DNA from: Bradysia coprophila
Lineage: Eukaryota; Arthropoda; Insecta; Diptera; Sciaridae
NCBI RefSeq assembly: GCF_014529535.1
Contig: NW_023503555.1
Span: 5,580,001 to 5,644,000, forward strand
Direction: 5' to 3'
Length of the DNA: 64,000 nt
Part shown: positions 56,583 to 64,000 of the stretch, piece after piece
Layout: each line of letters starts with the position of its first letter
Numbering within the stretch: the first letter of the stretch is position 1
Position numbers and translations under genes: made by a program
Notes under the pieces: model-generated
The model's input: only the letters and a program-made list of their open reading frames with translations
The model's database searches: none
What the model was told of the DNA's origin: nothing

Positions 56583-57060
56583 TTGTGTGAAGCGGAAGTA
56601 GTGGAACCACAGACGTCATCAGACGTCTCCTCAGAGAAGGAGGAATGGCTTGGTGACACTTACCCTCCTGCTGGAGATTTTGTATGTTACACTGATGGCT
56701 CTAAGCGAAACGGACTTACTGGTGCTGGCCTTTTCTGTGAGTCTCCTCTTCTTGAGGTTAGTCTGTTCACAGGAACTTACGCCACGGAATATCGGAGCTT
56801 TGTAAATCAGAAGTCTTAAAGCAGGCTTCTGGAAAAGGCATCTACATCTGTACTGATAGCCAATCAGCTACTGAAGCAATTGCTGCAACAGTAGTGGACT
56901 CGATATCAGTTCGAGAATGCAAGAATGCCCCCTGAATGAAATAGGAAACCTTAACAGAGTTACAATACTGTGGGTTCCCAGTCATAAGGGCTAGCGTTGG
57001 TACAGAAGGTAATTTTATAGGACCGGAACCAGTTTTTGGCGTCTCAAAAACAGCTAGAAA
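56583..57060 (+). pseudogene. degenerate retrotransposon RNase H fragment
   Basis: Broken frames read in order FVCYTDGSKRNGLTGAGLF, YATEYRSF, IYICTDSQSATEAIAA, LWVPSHKG and FIGPEPVFGV. These are hallmarks of the RNase H domain and following region in non-LTR retrotransposons of the Jockey/R1/I type. At least two frameshifts or stops separate the pieces. It is unrelated in detail to the host RNase H1 just upstream, despite sharing the fold. Confidence 0.8.
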
Positions 57061-57349
57061 TAACGTTGTGAACAAGTGGAACCACAGACGTCATTGGGGC
57101 CAACGAGTGCGTGTTTCGTACTTATGACACCGAAACCTATCCAACGTACTATGGCACTATTTGTGTACATTCCAAAAGTGTCGTTGCCTAGTGTTATTTT
57201 ACCAATATGATATCGTACCAGCCTCAAAACCGTTTTTCTGATACTCGCTCACAAAGTAAATTGATTTTCTGATGGCGAAAACAACCGAATTTGTAGGAAA
57301 ATTTCACACTGAAGCAACACATTTTCATAAACATTTGAACTTTACTTAC

Positions 57350-57491
57350 CAAATGTTGTTTTAAATTCACAATCAGTCGATTCGGGTTTCTTGTTTTTCT
57401 TTGAAAACAATTTTCGCCATTTAAATGTCCAATTAAATTTCCAACTAACAACTTTGAACGGTCGCTTTTCCTTTGAGTTCGCTTCTTTCAT
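57350..57491 (-). CDS. possible alternative first coding exon (MAGUK gene?)
   Basis: A 47-codon frame starts at ATG 57491 and encodes a basic, Trp- and Lys-rich segment (KVVSWKFNWTFKWRKLF, then SKKNKKPEST). It ends at the strong donor TTTG/GTAAGTAAA. The exon leaves phase 1, the phase needed by MAGUK exon 2 at 39730. No other minus-strand exon with that phase was found between. It could be an upstream first exon of the varicose-like gene across a 17.6-kb intron, the first exon of a gene I missed, or a chance frame. Confidence 0.35.
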
Positions 57492-57499
57492 TTGAACAC

Positions 57500-59490
57500 A
57501 TTAACATAATCAAACGCAAATAATAAAAAAATATTCAATAGAACTGCTTCTCCATATAGCTGCACTGTATCATCGGATTTTATTTGTTTTCTTTTCCGAT
57601 TTTTATTTTTCCGATGTTCTACTCAATTGACTGCCACAAAAAATTTTCGTTTAAAAAATTTTTCTTTTACAAATTTTTTATTGGTTTTCCTTTGAAACGT
57701 TGCGTTAGAATGCCGAAAACGACACCGACAACTTAAGACACACGTAACTCGATATATTGAAACGAATATTCAAATCAATACGCTTGAGATATGTGTTCCT
57801 TTGTTGCTTAACTAACATTTTTTTACGTTGATTTGAACTTTCATATAATAGTCATAACCTGGTGTGTGTACACATCAGCGAACAACCCTCACCCAATGTC
57901 TATATAGTCCATTGACCAACTGAATTGAATTTCAAACTGAATGTTGAATGCGGAAAAATAATTTCCACCGCAAAATTTCGATTTGCAATGTCCGAATGCA
58001 TAGAAATGTATTTCTGAAATAATTACCGAAACAGAACTGTGTCGCTGAAAATAGTTGGAAATAAAAGAACGGTGAATGGACAAGGGTTAAAGCCCGACTA
58101 AAAATTTATGTAGAAAACCAAAACAAATGGGTGTATAACAACGGCAATCGGCATATAAAGAAGTTCAACTGTCATAATAAATAATACACCGCCGCGAAAG
58201 GAAACTATATTTAGCCGGTAAAAATCGATTGAAATTGCTCAGTTGCATTTTGATTTTCACGTTGAGGCACGTTCGAAACGTACAATAGATAAACCGTCGA
58301 TGATAATAACAGATAAAAAAATTAATTCATTAATTGAGTGTACCTAGCAATCCTTTGAAGGATCAAAGCTCCACCTCCGCCGAACTGTGTCTTGTATTAT
58401 TCTGAATACCAAAAATTTGGAATGGCCTTTCACAGACGCCACTCCCATTATTACATTGTGTGTTACTTCTTTTCATCGAAACATTTACGTTGAACTAAGT
58501 AAAAAAATCTTTTACTTCATTAGATCATCGGTTCAACCATGCTATTTGTTTGCATGTTTACCACCACCGGTCTAACGTGACTTCCGAATCACTCCTAGAA
58601 GTACTCAAATACTCTCTGAGGAAAGATAGTACATTAGGTTACGTCATACGAGTCACTAACTACAACTCCCATAAAACCTAGCATAACTATAGAACATACA
58701 TATTTGGAGGCTGATAGTATCGGAATAGGGTTTGCATTTCTTTCGTACAGAGTCTATAGTCTATACTACAGACAGTAATCATGCTTTCTTCGTGTGAGTT
58801 AAAACACACAAATGCAAGTGACATAATATACGGTACACGTGTACCATGTATCGAAATTTGTAAGCTTCTTGGCGTCTAACATGCGAATTTAACGGCTAGA
58901 AGCAGTGCTTTTCCCAAATCATGGAGTTTAAATGAAATTTAGGACGTTAACAATGGGACATCATCTCTAAAACTCCATGTGAAATTGTTGGACACGGAAA
59001 ACTAAAACATCCTGTTCTGAAAGAATGCATGCTAGCTGGAGATCGTCCCTAATTCTTGCGTCCTAATCGTGACGTTAGTTAGTTAGTTCATTTAATAATA
59101 GTCACTAATTTTCCCACTCAGAGCTTATTTTCGGAAATTCCGAAAAATAAGCCCTGATTGTTGGCTGGTTTTAGCACCATCGCGCTATTATAACAATTAG
59201 CTTTTATTAGGTCAATAAAAAAACCAACAGACTAGCATCAAGTTGATTTGTATTTGATTTACACATAGTTAGTAAGAGAATTCCGTAAAACAATGAAAAC
59301 AATGAAATTTGTGGTGTTATTATAGTAGATTACTATAACTGGGCAGTAACGAGTTATATCGCATCCAGGTGAGTAAAAGTATCCGAGGGCGGCAGTATAC
59401 TATTACTGCTGCTATATTTTCAGTAAAAACCGATATATTAGACTCTACATATTATTTCCTTTGATCTAGGTCTAGGTATTCACAAAACTG
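57500..59490. other. intergenic, no gene recognised
   Basis: AT-rich DNA. A stretch at 58425-58520 has CCTTTCACAGACGCCACTCC and then AAATCTTTTACTTCATTAG, so a worn MITE of the ATCTGTTA family is embedded. A similar CACAGACGTCAAACGC word precedes the copy at 42645. Confidence 0.4.
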
Positions 59491-59502
59491 AATTTGTATT
59501 GA

Positions 59503-59597
59503 ATCTATTACTTTGTTAGTTTCACCAAGCACTTTCCTATAAAACCACAAAAGCCAGAGCTTGTCGCTCATTTTTGTTGCCGCTATCAATAACAGAT
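59503..59597. repeat. MITE with ATCTGTTA ends, short copy
   Basis: It runs from ATCTATTACTTTGTTAG to GCTATCAATAACAGAT over 95 bp. It looks like an internal-deletion form lacking the second TTTTACTTC block. Confidence 0.6.
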
Positions 59598-59706
59598 GAT
59601 CGTTTATGCCTTCAGGTCGATCCGCTCGCTCGTGTCCCCAAAACATCGATTTCACGCCTGGACGTAGTTGCAATGCGCGTGCATTAGGATGAAGCATTTT
59701 TTAAAG

Positions 59707-59826
59707 TCTTTGTATGCTTGCTAAGAGGACCGAAAGTAAAGCTGTCAATTCGCAGGGCGAAAGCTTTCGCTTTCGCCCCTTGAATTGACATTTCTTTACT
59801 TTCGGTCCTCTTAGCAAACATACAAA
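59707..59826. repeat. hairpin element, 120 bp
   Basis: The arms TTGTATGCTTGCTAAGAGGA and the complement-like TCCTCTTAGCAAACATACAA enclose the apex CGAAAGCTTTCG. The palindrome is nearly perfect over its whole length. Confidence 0.8.
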
Positions 59827-59924
59827 ACTTAATACGTAACTCTTTCGGCCTACTTAATCGATACGTAAATAACTATTTTTAAGTTTTATATATCTGCATC
59901 TTACACGGGAAAAAAATGCTTACT

Positions 59925-60226
59925 TAGGTAAACGATGTAGTAGCTGACCACGCTTATCACGCCCTATCAGTGAAATAAGAGTGAAAATGTTTCGAATAAT
60001 GTGAAATTATTGCGAAAAATGTAATAACTATTTATAATTTTGCAGTGATCAGCTACTAAAACAAAAATAGTGCTTCTGTAAAATTACTTTGTTAATAATT
60101 ATGAATATTTCGAATGTTCTACCGAATGGGAACAGATCCAATTCTGACGAAAGAACTTAGTTCCATCGGAATAATCCGAAGTTTAAAAATTCCGTAAGCG
60201 TTCAGCTACTACCTCACTTACCTTAA
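59925..60226. repeat. inverted-repeat element, GTAGTAGCTGA arms
   Basis: The left arm AGGTAAACGATGTAGTAGCT corresponds to the complement of the right arm, AGCTACTACCTCACTTACCT. About 245 bp of AT-rich DNA lie between, with another GATCAGCTACTA word inside. Confidence 0.65.
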
Positions 60227-60309
60227 TAACTGTGAAGAACATTTTTACCAGCGTAAGCCTACATTTTAGCGTTTTTTAAATACTCGATTTTAGTTTACTG
60301 TTCATTTTT

Positions 60310-60475
60310 TCATCAAAATCCTTTTTGAAAAATGTAGGACCTGAATAACGACCACAAATGTGGATGCTTTCAATAGAAAATCGATTTGGTTGTAGAAGTT
60401 TGACAAGCTAACACATTCGTGGTCGTTATTGTGGTGGTACATTTTTCGAAAAGGATTCTGATGAAAAGATATTAT
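60310..60475. repeat. hairpin element
   Basis: The left arm AATCCTTTTTGAAAAATGTA and right arm TACATTTTTCGAAAAGGATT are complementary. The pair ATAACGACCACAAATGTG and CATTCGTGGTCGTTAT follows further in. Confidence 0.7.
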
Positions 60476-60479
60476 TAAA

Positions 60480-61980
60480 AATGAAATACGAGACACGCAA
60501 ATGTAGGTACAGCTAAGTACCGTAGAGGGCATGTCCTTTATTTTCGCCTCGTTCTTCTTTTTTGCAAAGAACATCACTTTTTCATAAAATGTCCTCTTTT
60601 TTCGAAAGAAACTCCTTTTTTAAGAAAATTTGACGAAGTCACGGAGTGACAAACTTTCGCTCCACGACTTCAAGTAATGACTTTTAATAAAATGGATTCA
60701 TTTTTACAAGAAATTTTTGCTCCTCTCGCGTTGTACCCTTCCTTAATCTTATATCCTTGACCAAAAAAGTTAGGAATTTTACCATAAAGAAAATCGTCTG
60801 ACGTTCTGATAGACACCCAAATTCTCACAGTGTCCCTATTTTCAATCATAGGAGAATATACCGCTGGAAAATGACGTACGAAGACCGTGGGAAGAAAGTC
60901 AAATAAAACTTAAGAAAATTTGATAGATCAGAAAGTAGTCGTTATTTGCATAATATCCGGTTGGTGATATCACTAAGGATATCTTTATTGTACAGAGATA
61001 CATCATGCATTCCATTGTGAACTACACAAGATCTGAACATAGTGCATGAACAAGTTGTAATTCCTCGTTGGAAATCTATTTTTCGTCCCTGTTCCGATAG
61101 TATCGTCTTTTTTCTGTCAAAATAGCCTATACTGAAACATTTAAAAATGGGAACCCTATGCTATGCCGAATTTAAATGGAAAAGAATTCAAAAATCGAGC
61201 ATATGCAACAGTTACAGGCAGTGCGAATTTTCACGAATTTTCTCAAATTTTCACGAATTTTCTCAAATTTTCACAAAAAAAAAACTTTTTGCGAAAATTC
61301 ACGAAAATTTGTGAATTTTGTGAAAATTTGAGAAAATTCGTGAAAATATATAACCACTGGTTACAGGTTTAGTGCTATATTGACAAAAAATGAATAACAT
61401 ACAGCATAGTCGTTCAGTTTGTGTTTCTTCTTGAGGTTAGTTGAGGAACCAACTTATTGATTCGGATGATATTCTATCTAACATTAAATCTCCATCAAAT
61501 TAAAAAAAATTGCCTCCGCGTTTGTTTTTCTTCCATTAAAAATTGGGATTCGATTTTCTCGAAAGCTCTTTTCAAGAAAATCCGTGAAAACTTTAGATTC
61601 GAGAAAACCAAGAAAAATCGAGACATCCCTCTGCACCGACAACAATTCATTTCATCAATCAAGCATTTTCTCCGGTGCCCTGAGCATATAAAATATTGTA
61701 TGTAACACGGACGAAAAATGAAAAGTCACGTTTTCGACTGGTTCACGCAAAAACTCGACTTTTCAACTTTTCCGTGTGAAGTAAATATCTACCATAGAGA
61801 TAGGCAGTGAACGGAAATATCTGGAACGACTGCTCCACGGGAATAGCTTTACTCCAAACACTCGTGACACAAATTTCATTGAAACCGTTTCATCCGTAGT
61901 TTGGTGTGTGAAAACATTTTTAATGACTAAACAAATCGCTCATCGAACTAACAATCTGAATACGTGCGTACGCCTCCGCA
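60480..61980. other. intergenic, AT-rich repeats, no gene seen
   Basis: At 61215-61345 a hairpin is made of AATTTTCACGAATTTTCTC words, bounded by CAGGCAGTGCG and CCACTGGTTACAGG. Similar AT-rich pieces with CAGTGCCT-like borders occur elsewhere in the window. It lies 3' of the mRpL13 gene. Confidence 0.4.
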
Positions 61981-61984
61981 TATC

Positions 61985-62663
61985 CTACTTCAGCACATAA
62001 TTCTCTGGATAATCCATTATCTTCGGGAAATTCTTGATCGTCTCTTCGTCAATATGATCCAGCCGTGTCGGAACGACTCTGTCGTGTTTCAATTGATTCG
62101 TCACATTTGACATAATTTCATCGGGAACGTTTGCGTCGGGATACAAGTGAAGTCGCTGCATTGTGTACCGGCGCTGTAGATTACCTTTCATCGAAGTGTA
62201 AACGGCTTTTTTCATGACCTGGAGATGAACAGTTAATTACATCACCGGGGACACGGGGTGTTGCTAAACATACCATTGTCGGATCTTTTTTATGCAATTC
62301 CCAAGCCAATGTCCAGGATGCACCGCCGGGATAGCCTGTGTGATGGAAGTACACTCTCTTCGCCCATTCATCGCCCGGTAAGGCAATTTCGGCTGTGTTG
62401 ATGACAACAACATGATCACCGCAGTTGTTAAGTGGATGATAAATTGGTTTATGTAATCCCATTAGATGTTTACGGATCGTTAACGCCGCTTGAAATGGAT
62501 TCTGCCAAGTACAATCAAAGATGTGCCAGGTTCGAGCGAATGTTGCCCATTGCTTTTCATTTAACAATAAAACAAAGTAAATTTCAATTCGATGACTCGC
62601 TCAATGGAGCGCACAATACATATATTCATTCAACCGAACCTGAACTCTCTGTGTTGTGGTCAT
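61985..62663 (-). CDS. mRpL13: mitochondrial ribosomal protein L13
   Basis: This is the uL13 protein of the mitochondrial large ribosomal subunit. The exons 62663-62640, 62552-62274 and 62218-61985 join in phase 0 and give 178 residues, the same length as the human protein. The first exon encodes only eight residues (MTTTQRVQ). It was found by matching QQWATFARTWH, which spans the junction as in other animals. Further family signatures are GLHKPIYHPLNNCGDHVVVI, KRVYFHHTGYPGGASW, LQRRYTMQRLHLYPD and PRLDH-like PTRLDH near the end. The first acceptor (AAATGAAAAG) is weak but has a T-rich run upstream. The introns are 87 and 55 bases. The assignment is firm; the eight-codon exon is the least certain part. 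Confidence 0.95.
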
Positions 62664-62819
62664 TTTTCTGGGCAACAATATTTTATAAATTTTGTGCAAG
62701 TACACCGGGTCCTCATGCAATGTGAAAAAATCAGTTGTTTTGACATTTCGGACTTGACGTTTTGGTTGAAGTTGCGGCGGCTCTATACGAAACTTAAGGT
62801 GCACTCACACTGTCAGACT

Positions 62820-63410
62820 TGTTAAACACAAGGTATGTATCGATATAGACTGTTATGATCAGAGCGAGAAAACCGAAGACTAGTTATTATAACTTGCCTT
62901 GGCGTACATGTCAAAGTATTTGCTTCTCTTTCAACGTGGTACGTTGAGAGCGAGAGGACAGAAGACCAGTTTATTTTAACTTGCCTTGGGGTACTTGTCA
63001 AAATATCTTCTTCTCTTTCATCATAACACTATAGTGTGGTGATTCCATACCACGAAACATTCGTTCTCGTCGAGGTTCTCGTGCTTGACACAATAAATAT
63101 GAAGTAAAATTATAAACCGGGACTAGCAGCGTCATCTGTTTCATTTCCCGATACTCTCATAGTATTCACATCTTCAGCTATGAAACTTAAAAATTTTCCA
63201 AGATGGCCACTGTCGGCTATTTTGTAGGTCTCCTAAATTATTCTACGAAACTCTTTAAACTGAAACTAATTTCGTATCTGCAATGCAACAGGCAAAATAA
63301 CATTGAGGGATTCTTTTGAATCTCGACTAACCGAAATCGGCGCTATTTATTCCGGGACTTTTTTATATATGCCTAGTTTGGCCTTGGTGCCTAGGCCCCA
63401 AAACCAGTCT
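62820..63410. other. upstream of mRpL13, no gene seen
   Basis: Two imperfect direct copies of about 85 bp start near 62865 and 62945 (GAGCGAGA, then GAAGACTAG or GAAGACCAG, then AACTTGCCTTGG and CTTCTCTTTC). No open frame resembles a family. Confidence 0.4.
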
Positions 63411-63416
63411 CATATA

Positions 63417-63927
63417 TTTGTTCGTTGGAAAGCTGAGGTCGAGCACTCCTGGGGCAAATAATACCTTCATATAATTTGATGATAAATGGCCGAAAATATG
63501 ACTTCTGGATAATTTCTTAGAATCGATGGAACCTCGATGAACTTTGATGAGAACTGTGACCTCACTAATGCAATTATTTGATTAAGTTATTACTTATTAT
63601 GAATGTGGAGGACCTCAGCTTTACACCGATACCCATATTTAGTAGTTTGGCACGTCACTACGTAACAGATGAAAACTGTGTGTTTCACTCCGCCAAACTA
63701 CTAAATATGCGTATCGCTGTAAAGCTGAGGTCCTACACATTCAAATAATTAATAACTTAATCAAATAATTGCATTAGTGAGGTCACAGCCCTCATCAAAG
63801 TTCGCCGAGGTTCTCTAGATTCTGAGAAATTTTTGTGGAGTTCATATTTTCGGCAATTTATCGCCAAATTTTTTGACGTTAATATTTGCCCCGGTAGTAC
63901 TCGTTGTCAGCTTTCCAACGAACCCAT
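63417..63927. repeat. long hairpin, about 510 bp
   Basis: The arms begin TTTGTTCGTTGGAAAGCTGA and end GCTTTCCAACGAAC. They continue with TTAATCAAATAATTGCATTA against its complement, GAGGTCACAG and CTTTACACCGATACCCATAT against a complement, with the turn near 63665. About 250 bp per arm pair with moderate divergence. There is no coding frame. Confidence 0.8.
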
Positions 63928-64000
63928 ACACGCCCGTGTCCTCACCACCTTACGGAAATGAAATCCGGACTACGAAAGGGGTAGGGTAATCTCGCACACC

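Overview
This window looks like a piece of an insect nuclear genome, most likely a fly or midge (Diptera). The genes are split by many GT-AG introns, several of them only 52-87 bases long. Their proteins resemble insect and human counterparts as I remember them. The DNA between them is AT-rich and crowded with short non-autonomous transposons. No bacterial operons, CRISPR arrays or phage genes are visible. The species cannot be named from the sequence alone.

Gene layout, left to right: (1) 1329-12753, plus, inositol-pentakisphosphate 2-kinase, nine exons with a 7.5-kb first intron full of repeats; (2) 17224-17930, plus, calcium- and integrin-binding protein of the CIB2 type; (3) 18179-20283, plus, a divergent TPR protein close behind it; (4) 23204-23574, plus, a small secreted protein I do not recognise; (5) 26340-25446, minus, rRNA-processing factor UTP23; (6) 43686-30250, minus, a MAGUK scaffold of the PALS2/MPP6 type, matching fly varicose, ten coding exons; (7) 53438-56110, plus, an RNase H1-like gene whose catalytic domain is cut by a 120-bp transposon with an 8-bp target duplication; (8) 56590-57060, plus, a decayed retrotransposon RNase H; (9) 62663-61985, minus, mitochondrial ribosomal protein L13. 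A 5'-truncated RTE-like LINE with a 297-codon open frame lies at 47030-47920.

The exon models for the eight host genes were built by hand. In each one the splice phases agree from start codon to stop codon, and family motifs fall at the expected places. The genes do not form one pathway. They are unrelated housekeeping, signalling and cell-junction genes that happen to be neighbours.

The rest is mainly repeats. The main kinds are: a MITE family with ATCTGTTA ends (about 15 copies); palindromic elements with 8-bp target duplications; foldback elements built on about 145-bp tandem units (2331-3600 and 20490-22743); tRNA-like SINE heads; and several long hairpins. The most notable observations are the transposon-broken RNase H1, a possible second first exon for the varicose-like gene at 57491-57350, and the two related foldback elements.
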